A stretch of 64,000 bases of DNA, from contig JADZDL010000168.1 in the NCBI GenBank assembly GCA_020851075.1, forward strand, positions 1 to 64,000, given 5' to 3'. The translations under genes were made by a program, and so were the position numbers. The stretch comes from Planctomycetota bacterium (lineage in GTDB: Bacteria > Planctomycetota > UBA1135 > UBA2386). A model generated the notes under the pieces. That model was given only the letters and a program-made list of their open reading frames with translations, made no database searches and was not told the DNA's origin. Positions 36,166-45,522 of the stretch are shown in pieces (position 1 is the stretch's first letter; each line of letters opens with the position of its first letter).

Positions 36166-38475
36166 ATGAGATTGAAAACTGGTGGACTTGTTGGCGTGGC
36201 TCTGCTTACATTGGGGGTGGTGTGTTTGGTGCGAGGCTGCCTTCCGGGGGTGGAAGATCGACCGCGACTGATGGGTGCCTCCGAGGACCATCGCCTTGCC
36301 GAAGGCAAAGAAACGGGGGCGGTTCTTACCAGTGAACGATCCCCATTACCCGTTCTAGGCTTGTGCAGGGTAGAGGTCGCGGTTCGCTGGGCTCAGTGCG
36401 GCAAGGCGGTGAGTGGGGCGTGCCTTGAATTGGTTCGATTGGGAGAGGGTGGGGGTGCGGTTAGTGCGAACTGGAGCGATGTAAGTGGTCTTGCGGCATG
36501 GAGAGCGATAGTGCCAGGAGAGTACGAAGTCAGATGCAGGCACCCAAAGGCCTCGCGGCATATTTCGGTGGCGGCTGAGCTGACAAGGTGTGACTGGCAG
36601 CTGCCAGAGCAGCGCGAACTAGTAGTTTGCGTAAGAGACACGCGAACCAGCGCTCCCATCGCCGGATCTCAGGTGCTTGCTTTTGAAGGCATGGGGAACA
36701 ACAAGTCGAGACGCAAGTCTATTGACGGCCTTGGTGTTGTGGTGGGCACGACCGACGGCACGGGGCGATGCGTTGTAAGGGGCGTGTCTTTCGGCGAGGC
36801 GCTGAGCGCTTCGATGCTCGGTTATGATCGAGCCGATGCAGTTGAGGTCAGTGGCGGTCATGGCGGAGAGGGGCGAGATTCCGAGATCGTCCTACTGTGC
36901 ACGCGCCGCGGCTCTGACCTTTCAGGTGTGGTTCGGGTGGGCAACCAGGTAGCAGGGGTTGCGGCGCACGTCGTGCTCATATGGTTAGGATCAGGGCGTG
37001 CAAGTTGGCCTGTCCGACAAATTACAGCGGACGCAGCCGGGGAGTTTCATGAGGGCGGCCTCGCGCCTGGCCTGTGGCTGGTGTGTGCGAAGGTTGATGG
37101 TATTGGTGTTGGCCATGAACATATAGACGTGGATAGCAGTGTCGGGGCGACGTGCAGGCTGGACGTCGGGCGGCCCGTATCCTTGGAGGGAGTTGTGCAT
37201 TGCGCAGAACAGGAATCGGTGGCTGGCCTCGAAGTTTGCGTGGGGCCGTGGGTAGGTGGGCGAAACGTGTGGCTTCCTGCGTGGGCGTCTATCAAGAGTG
37301 CCGGCCAAATCGGGCAAAAGTTCACCTTCGGGGTGGCCCCCGGATTGTCGGAGGTGTCCCTGGTGGTGGACGGAGTATTGGTCCAGCGCAAAGGACCGGA
37401 AAGATGGGTTGCGGGGCAATCCGTATGGCTTGACCTTACCTTAGATCGTCAGATTCTGACGGGTGTTGTGGAGCTGTGGGACGGCCGGCCTTGTGAGGGT
37501 TGGTCTGTGCAGCCCAGGGTTGGCGGGATCGTGGTGCCCAGTGCGGAGACGGGGCGCATGGGTGAGTTTCGCATGGTTGCATTTGCTAGTGGAGTGTGGG
37601 ATATAAACGTGTTTGAGCCTGGAAACACTACTGGTATGCCTGCGCTAAGCATGATGGGTGTGCAAGCAACTAGTGGCCCTGTGAGGTTCGTAGTCGATAG
37701 CCGCGAGTCGGCCAACGGCTCAATCGTCGGGAGGGTTGTGGGCGAGGACGGTGGAGTGCGGGGAGGTTGTAGAATTGTCATCGCGGGGGATGGCGGAGCT
37801 GGTGTGTGGCGGGGAGAAACCGACGAGGGGGGGGCGTGGGCTGCATCCGGCCTTAAGGCCGGTGTATATGAGGGGAAGTGTGTTTCGGCGGACGGCGTGT
37901 TGTACGACCTGGGAACTTGGGAGTTGGCGCCATTGCAGCAAGTGGCTACAGGCGACTACACGATCCGGACGCCAGGATGCGCCCGAGTCTCCCTTATGGC
38001 GGGAGGCGGCAAGTATTCAGAAAACTCTCGGTTAGCGGTTCGTCAGCTTCCGGCGGGGCATGTGTGCGGAGTAAGCACTGTGAAAGATGGTCGATGGGAG
38101 GTTACCCTCGCGCCGGGCCTGTATTCGTTCGCGATTACCGAAGGGGTCTCTGCCGGACAGTGTGTCGAAGTGTACGTGAATAGCGGTGCACCACAGGATG
38201 TGACTTTATGCTTGGTGGGGGGGGAAGAGTGCCGGGTTAAAATACTGAATGCCAGTCAGGGCTGGGGTGGCATAGTGGAATGGTGGCCATCTGGAGCAGG
38301 TCGTATGAGCCATTGGGTGTCGGTCGAGGGCGCTGCCGGAGCTGCCGGCTCTTGCGTCGTCCCATCGGGGCAATACGAGGTTCGTGTTAGGGTGGGTTCT
38401 AAAGTGGTGGCCACAAAGGTGGTTGACGTAATAGCTCATAAGCGAGATACTGTGATAGAGTTCACTTTACGGTAG
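36166..38475 (+). CDS. Anchored carboxypeptidase-regulatory (Ig-like) repeat protein
   Basis: 769 aa from the ATG at 36166; the earlier in-frame ATG at 36064 lies inside the preceding gene. A single N-terminal membrane segment (TGGLVGVALLTLGVVCLVRG) anchors a long extracellular chain of carboxypeptidase-regulatory-like Ig modules. The repeating signature is a strand, a G-x-V core and a glycine-rich turn: VVVGTTDGTGRCVVRGVSFG, ITADAAGEFHEGGLAPGLWL, GVVELWDGRPCEGWSVQPRV, GRVVGEDGGVRGGCRIVIAG and WAASGLKAGVYEGKCVSADG. It has more Cys than the similar protein at 54979, fitting the redox context. These modules bind proteins or sugars; no catalytic part is present. It is the last gene of the cassette, and a group II intron begins 34 bases after its stop. 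Confidence 0.8.
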   Translation: MRLKTGGLVGVALLTLGVVCLVRGCLPGVEDRPRLMGASEDHRLAEGKETGAVLTSERSPLPVLGLCRVEVAVRWAQCGKAVSGACLELVRLGEGGGAVSANWSDVSGLAAWRAIVPGEYEVRCRHPKASRHISVAAELTRCDWQLPEQRELVVCVRDTRTSAPIAGSQVLAFEGMGNNKSRRKSIDGLGVVVGTTDGTGRCVVRGVSFGEALSASMLGYDRADAVEVSGGHGGEGRDSEIVLLCTRRGSDLSGVVRVGNQVAGVAAHVVLIWLGSGRASWPVRQITADAAGEFHEGGLAPGLWLVCAKVDGIGVGHEHIDVDSSVGATCRLDVGRPVSLEGVVHCAEQESVAGLEVCVGPWVGGRNVWLPAWASIKSAGQIGQKFTFGVAPGLSEVSLVVDGVLVQRKGPERWVAGQSVWLDLTLDRQILTGVVELWDGRPCEGWSVQPRVGGIVVPSAETGRMGEFRMVAFASGVWDINVFEPGNTTGMPALSMMGVQATSGPVRFVVDSRESANGSIVGRVVGEDGGVRGGCRIVIAGDGGAGVWRGETDEGGAWAASGLKAGVYEGKCVSADGVLYDLGTWELAPLQQVATGDYTIRTPGCARVSLMAGGGKYSENSRLAVRQLPAGHVCGVSTVKDGRWEVTLAPGLYSFAITEGVSAGQCVEVYVNSGAPQDVTLCLVGGEECRVKILNASQGWGGIVEWWPSGAGRMSHWVSVEGAAGAAGSCVVPSGQYEVRVRVGSKVVATKVVDVIAHKRDTVIEFTLR

Positions 38476-39097
38476 TGCGCGTATTACGGCCGTGTGGTTC
38501 CGAAACTCGTGCGCCGGGTCAAGCTCGGTCGAGGAGGATGATCGATGACGTAGCAACGAAGGCGATCAGAAACTTCGAGATGGATCGCTGCAGGTAGCCA
38601 ACCCTGTCCGGCCAAGGGCGGTCCCCAGCCGGAACCGAGTGATGCGCGAGACCAACGGCGACGTTGGCCGCGAAGCGTTCACAGGAAGTAGATGGGCCGT
38701 GCCACTAAGCCCCGAAATGAACCTACTGGCGAGAGCCGAGACCGTGAGTTTGGGTCGAAGGCAACAGGCAACACCCTGTTGGCGGGGCGACCGTCGCCAC
38801 TGGGGTCTCGCCGGGGTCCGAGAACACGGCACGTCCACGAGCGATCCCCGGGAACCCGGGAAGGTTCGCAATCTCCACCAGAATGCAAGCGGTCGGGGGA
38901 CCGCTGACCAAACCCCAGGCTCATGCGAGACGCTCCGGTTTCGCGTGGGAGCGAAGACTTCGGAGCACGGTGGTATCGCCAAGCGAAGGCAACGAAGCGC
39001 GGCGAAAGGGACGGCGAGCAATCGGAGCGCCTCATAGTACTGATGAAGTGGGGGAACCATCTCAAGGGACCCCATGGATGGGAGGAGGCGCCAAGTG

Positions 39098-40483
39098 ATG
39101 GAGCCGTTGGAGGGAACGACGTCCGGGGCTCTGAACCCGATCGACGTCTCAACGAAACTGCAACGGATAGCGATGCTGGCGAAGATGGCGCCGAAGGCGG
39201 CACTGACGTCGCTGGCCCATCACATCGACGTGGCGTTTCTGGAAGAAGCGTTTCGCCGCACGCGGAAGGAAGGAGCTCCAGGGATCGACGGCAGCACTGC
39301 CGTGACCTTCGCAGCGAAGTTGCAGGAGAACCTGCAGAGTCTGCTGGGTCGGTTTAAGTCTGGCAGCTATCGGGCTCCGGCGGTGCGGCGCGTGCTGATT
39401 CCAAAAGGCAACGGGAAGACCAGGCCCATCGGTATCCCCACGTTTGAAGACAAAGTGCTTTCAGCGTGCGGTGACGATGGTGCTGGAGGCCGTGTACGAG
39501 CAGGACTTCATGGCCTGCAGTTTCGGCTTCCGGCCGGGGCGCTCCGCGCACTAGGCGCTGGAGGCGATGTGGGAGGGGCTGACGGCGATTCGGGGTGGGT
39601 GGGTGGTCGAGGTCGACATCAAGTCGTTCTTCGACAACCTCGACCATCGCCACCTGAGGAGCTTTCTGGACCAGAGGGTGCGTGACGGCGTGCTGCGCCG
39701 AATGGTTGACAAATGGTTGAAGGCGGGCGTGCTGGAAGGCGGCGAGCTGCGGCGAACGGAGTCGGGCACACCGCTAGGTGGCGTGATCTCCCCGCTGCTG
39801 GCCAATGTCTACTTGCACCACGTCCTCGATGTGTGGTTCGAGCGTGAGGTTCGTCCACGTCTCCGTGGCCAAGCGGTCTTGGTGCGGTACGCGGATGATG
39901 TCGCCATCGGATTCGCGGACGAGGACGATGCTCGCAGGGTGTTCGCGGTGTTGCGAAGCGGTTCGAGAAGTTCGGACTGCAACTGCACCCGGAGAAGACC
40001 CGGCTCGTGCGCTTCTCGCGGCCGCCCTATCGGTGGCAACCGGGCAAGAAGGGGAACTCGGCGTTGCTCGGATTCGAGCAGCCGGAGACGTTCGACCTGC
40101 TGGGGTTCACCCATCACTGGGCGCGAGCCACCCGTGGGGGCTGGGCGTTGTTCCGGCGGGCGGCGAAGGACCGCTTCCGGCGCGGGGTGCGTTCGATGTC
40201 AGATTGGATGCGAGACCATCGACACTGGTCAATCTTCGAGCAGCACGAGATGCTGAGTCGGAAGCTTCGGGGACATATGGCGTACTACGGCATCACGGGG
40301 AACTTCCGTCGCCTGGACGCCTTTCGAACCGTGGTCACCCGACTGTGGCACAAGTGGCTCGCCCGACGCTCCCAGCGGGGGCTGCCGTGGCCGCGCTTCA
40401 AGCGGTTGCTGGTCAGCTTTCCGCTGCCGCGCGCCGAGGTGGTGCACTCTGTTTTTCGTCGCGTAGCGAAGCCATCGACCTGA
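39098..40483 (+). pseudogene. Group II intron reverse transcriptase/maturase, frameshifted
   Basis: Starts at the ATG at 39098 behind GGAGG. The first part ([40 protein letters not shown]) is normal. An extra T near 39461 shifts the frame; restoring it gives [20 protein letters not shown], then [11 protein letters not shown] and an in-frame TAG, followed by VVEVDIKSFFDNLDHRHLRS, TPLGGVISPLLANVYLHHVL and the catalytic RYADDVAIGF. A missing base near 39954 shifts it again to KRFEKFGLQLHPEKTRLVRF and the maturase end (LRGHMAYYGITGNFRRLDAF). Two frameshifts and one stop show that it is inactive. The recognisable X and thumb-like region, and absence of a clear endonuclease part, fit a bacterial intron-encoded protein. 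Confidence 0.88.
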
Positions 40484-40484
40484 A

Positions 40485-40518
40485 GAGCCGGATGCGGGAA
40501 ATCCGCACGTCCGGATCT
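40485..40518 (+). ncRNA. Group II intron domain V
   Basis: A 34-base hairpin with the conserved AGC triad at 40486-40488, a GAAA loop and the two-base bulge region (ACG) in the 3' strand. It is the best conserved element of the intron and lies two bases after the reverse transcriptase stop. Confidence 0.75.
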
Positions 40519-40702
40519 GTGGGGGGCCAGGGCGCTCACGCGCCCTGGTCTACCCGACGGCCGATCCAGTGTTCTGTCGAATTGGCCAGTTGCCAGGCCC
40601 CGATGGCAAAAGTAGAACGCGGTCGGCGCGCCGACCTAGCAGACCGGTGGCCCAGCTCGTCGGTCCAAGGTCCAAACCAGCACTTCCCGATGCCCCAGGC
40701 CG

Positions 40703-41486
40703 TCAGGCCGTCCGTCGATAGCTGCGCAGCAGCCCGCCGAGTCGTTCGTGAGCTACCACCACATCACCCGTTGGCTTCTCGGTGGCGCTCGCCGTGAGCA
40801 CGCAGTTGCCGAGACCTTGGTGCGGACGTTCGAGGCGATAGTGGTGAGCGACGAATTCCCTCAGGGCGTGCTGCAGGTGGTCGGCTCCAAACAGAATCAG
40901 CCGCTCGAGTCACTCTCTCTTGATTGATTGCGCGAATCGTTCGCAAATCGAGTTCATGTTGGGTGCCTGGACAGCAGTGTTGACCACCGTCACCCCGGCT
41001 TCCTCAAGGATGCGGCGGAACTGCGCGGTGAACTTGGTATCGCGGTCGAGGATCAGGAACCGCTTGTCGCGCAGGGAACCCCCACCGGGGTCGGTGAGGT
41101 TTCGCGCGACCTGCGCCATGAATGCGGCATCTGCGCTCGTGGTCACGCCCGCGATCTCGACGAGTCGGCTCGCGTGATGGATCACGAACAGCACGGAGTG
41201 CGTCACAAGCCCGCGTGCGGTCCAAACATCGACGGTGAAGAAGTCGGTGGCCGCAATCACACCGGCGTGCGCCTTGAGGAACGTGCGCCACGAGGTCGGA
41301 CGGTGAGGGCTCGGGGGAACCCGCCGTCTCTCAGGGCCTTGCCGATCGTGGGCTTCGCGACGTTGTGGCCGAGCTTCTGCCTCTCGCCTTGGATGCGGCA
41401 GTAGCCCCGGCGGGCATTGTCCTTGGCCATACGGACGATCAGCTCGTGGATCGCCTTTGTGAGCCCTGGCCGGCCGACGCGGTTTC
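40703..41486 (-). pseudogene. Truncated integrase-core transposase with nonsense and frameshift
   Basis: Reading from 41486 leftward the frame gives RNRVGRPGLTKAIHELIVRM, ARRGYCRIQGERQKLGHNVA and KPTIGKALRDGGF; a frameshift near 41300 follows. The next frame carries TSWRTFLKAHAGVIAATDFF, TVDVWTARGLVTHSVLFVIH, RFLILDRDTKFTAQFRRILE and NMNSICERFAQSIKRE, the RVE-type integrase core with Asp residues at the usual places. A TGA (40912-40910) replaces the conserved Cys codon in SIKRECL, after which LERLILFGADHLQHALREFV, HHYRLERPHQGLGN and the end RSYRRTA are readable. The N-terminal part is absent: the sequence begins exactly at the stop codon of the flippase gene. The element is inactive. Confidence 0.82.
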
Positions 41487-43028
41487 TCAGCGCGCCGCGT
41501 GAGTGCGCGCGAAGCCGAGCTTGCTCAGGATGCGCAGGCGTTCGTTTGCCTCGAGGCCAAAGCTCCAGGCCGCGATGGCGCCGGCCGCCGTCACTCCAGA
41601 GCCCATCGCGAACATCGTCGGCCAGTTGGTCACGACAAACACGCAGCCGAGTGCCCAGCGGGCGATGCCCATCGCGCTGAACACGAACAGTGCCGGCGGC
41701 AGGATCGCGAGCAAGAACGTCGTGTAGGTAGTCTCCAGGCGGCGTGCGAGGTGGCGAGGTTGCACCCAGACGTGCACGACTACAGCGGGGATGAGGGTGC
41801 CGAGGGCGACGCCGAGATTGCCGAGCCAGTAGGCGCCGGGGATGCTCAGCACGACGTTGGCGACCGCCTCGGCGATCGAGAGGCGGGCGAGGAAGCGCAC
41901 TTCGCGCATGCCGAAGAGCACCTGTTTGCCGCACGCCATGGCGCTGCGTAGCAGGGCGGCGAGCGCGAGTACGCTCATGACTACCGCACTCGAGGTGTAC
42001 TCTGTGCCGAGTAGGTACTTGGGGTCTGTCCACACCGCAATGAAGTCCGCCCCGAGCAGGATGAGGCCCGAGCCAATGATGGTGGCGAGCAGCAGGATCA
42101 GGCGCGAGCCGGTGAGCCAGACGCGCCGCAGGCTCTCCTGATCGCGCCCCGTGTCGAGCGTGGTCGCGTGTGGCGTCAGCGTCCAGGCCACCGAGTTGAT
42201 CAGGCCCAGGTAGTGGTGGATGAAGCTGCTGCCGAGGGAGTAGTAGGTGACAGCGGTCCGGCCGAGTGTCAGCTGGATGACGAGCGTGTCCGTGTAGAGA
42301 ACGAGTCGGTCACTGATGCTGACGAGGAAGCTGAAGACACCAAACCCGAACAGTTCGCGCAGTGTGGCGCGTGAGGCGTGGCGGGGGGCGAGTTCGACGC
42401 CGGGCAGCAGGCGCATGGCGACGACCGCGCGCACCAGATGCGCCAGCAGGCCCATGACCGTGGTGATCCAGGCGAGTGCGACGATGCCATGGCCGCGGCT
42501 GAGGAACCACCAGTAGAGCGCGTTCGTGATCAGGCGCTCGCCGACACCGATGATGTTCGCGAGGTCGAAGCGTTCGCGCGCTTGAATGGCGCCGCCGAAG
42601 ATGGCGAGCGGGAACGACAGGGCGACGCCGATGCCGATGACCAGCACCGCCTCACGCAGATCACCTTCGAGCTTGCCGTCCTCCAAGAACAGGCTGTCGC
42701 CGAATGTCGCCAGCAGGATCGTGCAGGCGACCAGCAGCACCGCCATGGCGCCGGTCATTGCGAGCGCGGTGCTGAGCGTGCGACTTAGGGCTGGTTTGTC
42801 ACCGCGGCTCCAGTGCCGAGTCACAGACTGCGAGACGGCCGAACGGATCCCGAGGTCGAGAATGCCGTAGTAGCCGGTGACCGAGACGATGACGATCCAG
42901 AGGCCGTAGTCGGCATCTCCGAGCCCGTCGATCGCCAGCGGCGTCACGAGGATCGCAAGCACCAGCGTCACGAGGTAGCCTACGGCATTGCTCGCGACGT
43001 TCTTGGCGATGGTTCTCATCGCGCCCAT
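41487..43028 (-). CDS. Oligosaccharide flippase (Wzx/MATE-like)
   Basis: 513 aa with about twelve to fourteen membrane helices, starting MGAMRTIAKNVASNAVGYLV and TLVLAILVTPLAIDGLGDAD, the usual opening of polysaccharide biosynthesis flippases. LGIRSAVSQSVTRHWSRGDK and FGFGVFSFLVSISDRLVLYT are further family phrases. Such proteins flip lipid-linked sugar units across the inner membrane for O-antigen or capsule assembly. GGAGG lies five bases before the start. The stop codon falls exactly at the breakpoint of a transposase fragment, so the last residues (FARTHAAR) may have been changed by that event. It is divergent from a glycosyltransferase gene, with a 2-epimerase gene beyond, and forms a small surface-sugar locus with them. 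Confidence 0.88.
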   Translation of the reverse strand: MGAMRTIAKNVASNAVGYLVTLVLAILVTPLAIDGLGDADYGLWIVIVSVTGYYGILDLGIRSAVSQSVTRHWSRGDKPALSRTLSTALAMTGAMAVLLVACTILLATFGDSLFLEDGKLEGDLREAVLVIGIGVALSFPLAIFGGAIQARERFDLANIIGVGERLITNALYWWFLSRGHGIVALAWITTVMGLLAHLVRAVVAMRLLPGVELAPRHASRATLRELFGFGVFSFLVSISDRLVLYTDTLVIQLTLGRTAVTYYSLGSSFIHHYLGLINSVAWTLTPHATTLDTGRDQESLRRVWLTGSRLILLLATIIGSGLILLGADFIAVWTDPKYLLGTEYTSSAVVMSVLALAALLRSAMACGKQVLFGMREVRFLARLSIAEAVANVVLSIPGAYWLGNLGVALGTLIPAVVVHVWVQPRHLARRLETTYTTFLLAILPPALFVFSAMGIARWALGCVFVVTNWPTMFAMGSGVTAAGAIAAWSFGLEANERLRILSKLGFARTHAAR

Positions 43029-43087
43029 GCAGGCCTCCGGTTCGTGCCGCCGACCTGCCGAAAGACCCGTGCCGTAGTTATCGCCTC

Positions 43088-44407
43088 ATGCCTGTGACTT
43101 CCGAACGAACGCCCGCCGCGGGGCCCTCGCCGAAGGGTCTGCGCATCGCCATCGTGAGCTACTACGCACCGCCGCAGCCGGCGGTCGCAGCGCACCGGGT
43201 CTTGCGCCTGTCGCGCACGCTGCTCGCGGCTGGCCACGAAGTGCATTGGGTGACACTGGACGAACGCAAACTGCTCGAACGCGACCAGACACTCGCCGAT
43301 CTCGTGCCGGCGGGTGTGGTGCGCCATGGGTTGGGCGGGCCGACGCTCGCGTCGTTGCCGGCCGCGCGCAACTTCGTGGAGAAGGTGCTGCGCACGTTGT
43401 ACCACAAGTTGCCGCAGTGGTTGGCGCTGCCCGACAAACACGTCGAGTGGACCTTCCGCCTGCGCCGGCAACTGCCGAAGCTCGCCGTGCAGCACGGTTT
43501 TGACGTCGTGCTGATGACCTGCGGGCCGCATGGTCAGATCCTGTCGATTCCGCAGTTGCGCCGCGCTGCGCCCAAGGTGCGCATCGTCGTCGACTACCGC
43601 GATCTGTTGACTGGCAATGCCTGGACGAGCCGCGACAGCAGTCGTGTGCGGCAGCGTCTGCAGGCGCGCGAAATGCAGATGCTGAGCCTCGCCGACGCCG
43701 TGTTCGTCAATTCCGAGGAGGCGCTGGCGAGCTTCCAACAGCATCTCGGGGCTTTGCCATGCCCCGTACGCGTGATGCGCAATGCCGCCGATTATGGGCT
43801 GGCCGCCGAGATTGACCGGCGCTGGCCGATTGCCCCGCTCGGCGAAGGTTGCCACCTGGGCTTCTTCGGCACGATCTTTCCACGCCGTCGTATGGTGCCC
43901 GTGCTCGAAGCGATGGCGAAGTTGCCGCCGGCCGTGCTGCGCAACACCACGCTGCACATCTACTGCGATGCGCGCGATTCGCGGCAGCTGCTCGAAGAGG
44001 ACCTGCTGCAGGTTCCCGAGGTCGTGCGCACGCGCGTGCTGCGCCACGACTACCTGCCGTTTGTGGAAGCGCTGCGGGCGATGCGCTGGATGAGCGCGCT
44101 CGTGCTCGTGAACGGCAAGGAGACCGCGGACAACATCTTCGTGCCCGGCAAACTCTACGACTACGTGATGGCGCGCCGTCCGATCCTGTTCGTGGGCAAC
44201 CGCGGGGATGCCTGGCGCATCGTCGAAGCGGCCGCCGGAGCTGGTCGCTGCTATACGTATGACGAAGGGGAGCAGTTTGCGGCCGGAATCGCGGCACTGC
44301 AGCAGCGTCCCGCGGATCTGCCGGCTGCCGAGGACTATGGCTGCGAACGCACGTTTGCGCCGCTGCTCGATTGGCTGCGAGCTTTGCCGGTTCCTGGCCG
44401 CGCCTAG
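43088..44407 (+). CDS. Glycosyltransferase, GT4-like (GT-B fold)
   Basis: 439 aa. The N-terminal domain begins with the GT-B opening (RIAIVSYYAPPQPAVAAHRV, LRLSRTLLAAGHEVHWVTLD). The linker and C-terminal domain carry SLADAVFVNSEEALASFQQH, LGFFGTIFPRRRMVPVLEAM and VPGKLYDYVMARRPILFVG, the last being the phosphate/donor-binding region of family 4-type transferases, including a conserved Lys/Tyr-rich end. It should transfer a sugar from a nucleotide donor on the cytoplasmic face during surface polysaccharide synthesis. Neighbours are a flippase (divergent) and a UDP-GlcNAc 2-epimerase (convergent). Donor and acceptor cannot be read from the sequence. Confidence 0.83.
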   Translation: MPVTSERTPAAGPSPKGLRIAIVSYYAPPQPAVAAHRVLRLSRTLLAAGHEVHWVTLDERKLLERDQTLADLVPAGVVRHGLGGPTLASLPAARNFVEKVLRTLYHKLPQWLALPDKHVEWTFRLRRQLPKLAVQHGFDVVLMTCGPHGQILSIPQLRRAAPKVRIVVDYRDLLTGNAWTSRDSSRVRQRLQAREMQMLSLADAVFVNSEEALASFQQHLGALPCPVRVMRNAADYGLAAEIDRRWPIAPLGEGCHLGFFGTIFPRRRMVPVLEAMAKLPPAVLRNTTLHIYCDARDSRQLLEEDLLQVPEVVRTRVLRHDYLPFVEALRAMRWMSALVLVNGKETADNIFVPGKLYDYVMARRPILFVGNRGDAWRIVEAAAGAGRCYTYDEGEQFAAGIAALQQRPADLPAAEDYGCERTFAPLLDWLRALPVPGRA

Positions 44408-44417
44408 CGCCAGTCGA

Positions 44418-44431
44418 GCACGGAGCCGTGC
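44418..44431. terminator. Hairpin between convergent genes
   Basis: GCACGG and CCGTGC pair perfectly around AG, in the 26 bases between the convergent glycosyltransferase and 2-epimerase genes. Position fits a two-way transcription end; no T-run is present. Confidence 0.35.
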
Positions 44432-44433
44432 CG

Positions 44434-45522
44434 TCACGGGCGGGATGCCCACCAGGTCTCGAGCACGTCGACGATGCGATCGGCGGTGTGGCCGTCCCAG
44501 AACTCGGGGATCTGGTAGGTGCCCCGTTCGCTGTGGGCGAGTGCTGTTTTGGCCAAGGCGACGATGCGTGCCGGGTCGGTGCCGGCGAGCACGTTGCTAC
44601 CCTGCGTGATCGTGATCGGGCGCTCGGTGTTCTCGCGAATCGTGATGCAGGGAATGCGATGCCACGTCGTCTCTTCCTGCAGGCCGCCGGAGTCCGTGAG
44701 CACGAGCTTGCAGTCGGCGGTGAGCTTCAGGAAGTCGAGGTACCCGAGTGGTTCGGTGAGGATGAAACCCTGCAGCTTGCTGCCGGTCGCGGCGAGTCGA
44801 TCGCGCGTGCGCGGATGGCACGGGAAGACGAGCGGCAGGTCCTTGGCGATCTCTTCGAGCGCGCCGAGGATGCCGCGCAGCACTTCGGGCGAATCGACGT
44901 TGGACGGGCGATGCAGCGTGACGATGCCGTAGGCGCGCCCTTCGACGCCGAGGCGCGTCTTGATGTCCGAAGTGCGCGCGCGCTCCAAGTGGCAACACAA
45001 CGAGTCGATCATGATGTTGCCGACGCGGTGAATGCGCGATTCGGGCACTCCTTCGGCGCGCAGGTTTTCATCACCATCCGGCGACGGTGTGAGCAACAGG
45101 TCGGCGAGGCAGTCGGTGACGAGGCGGTTCACCTCTTCGGGCATCGAACGGTCGCGACTGCGCAGGCCCGCTTCGACGTGTACGACGGGCACCATGAGCT
45201 TCGCGCAGACCAGCGTGCAGGCGAGCGTCGAGTTGACGTCGCCGACCACGACCACGACGTCAGGCCGCAGTTCTTGCACCACGGGCTCAAACAGCGTCAT
45301 GACCTTGGCGGTCTGTTGCGCGTGCGAACCCGACCCGACCCCGAGGTAACGATCCGGCACCGGCAAGCCGAGATCGCGAAAGAACGACGTCGACATGTTG
45401 TCGTCGTAGTGCTGGCCCGTGTGCACCAGCATCGAGCGGTGGCCCCGGCGCGTGAGGCAGTGGACCAGCGGTCCAGCCTTCATGAAATTGGGGCGCGCGC
45501 CGACGACAGTGAGGACTTGCAC
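44434..45522 (-). CDS. wecB: UDP-N-acetylglucosamine 2-epimerase (non-hydrolysing)
   Basis: 362 aa, starting with a GTG at 45522. All conserved family phrases are present: VGARPNFMKAGPLV, TGQHYDDNMSTSFFRDL, VGDVNSTLACTLVCAK, VVHVEAGLRSRDRSMPEEVN, GIVTLHRPSNVD, TDSGGLQEETTW and ITIRENTERPITI. The catalytic Asp, Glu and His residues lie in these motifs (GDVNST, EAGLRS, DSGGLQEE). The enzyme interconverts UDP-GlcNAc and UDP-ManNAc for surface polysaccharides. It faces the glycosyltransferase gene convergently, and the two with the flippase form a surface-sugar locus. Confidence 0.95.
   Translation of the reverse strand: MQVLTVVGARPNFMKAGPLVHCLTRRGHRSMLVHTGQHYDDNMSTSFFRDLGLPVPDRYLGVGSGSHAQQTAKVMTLFEPVVQELRPDVVVVVGDVNSTLACTLVCAKLMVPVVHVEAGLRSRDRSMPEEVNRLVTDCLADLLLTPSPDGDENLRAEGVPESRIHRVGNIMIDSLCCHLERARTSDIKTRLGVEGRAYGIVTLHRPSNVDSPEVLRGILGALEEIAKDLPLVFPCHPRTRDRLAATGSKLQGFILTEPLGYLDFLKLTADCKLVLTDSGGLQEETTWHRIPCITIRENTERPITITQGSNVLAGTDPARIVALAKTALAHSERGTYQIPEFWDGHTADRIVDVLETWWASRP

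Larger units (their letters stand above)
38509..40558 (+). mobile_element. Group II intron (with decayed reverse transcriptase)
   Basis: The 5' end is placed at GTGCGCC (38509), a group II-type start; another GTGCG at about 38475 is less likely. About 590 bases of structured GC-rich RNA follow, then a reverse transcriptase frame. Domain V is clear at 40485-40518: GAGCCGGATGCGG, a GAAA loop and TCCGCACGTCCGGATCT, with the catalytic AGC at 40486-40488. A domain VI-like hairpin GCCAGGGCGC/GCGCCCTGG follows and the 3' end reads TCTACCCGAC, ending at 40558. Because its reverse transcriptase is broken, this copy could move only with help. It lies just after the carboxypeptidase-regulatory gene. Confidence 0.78.
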
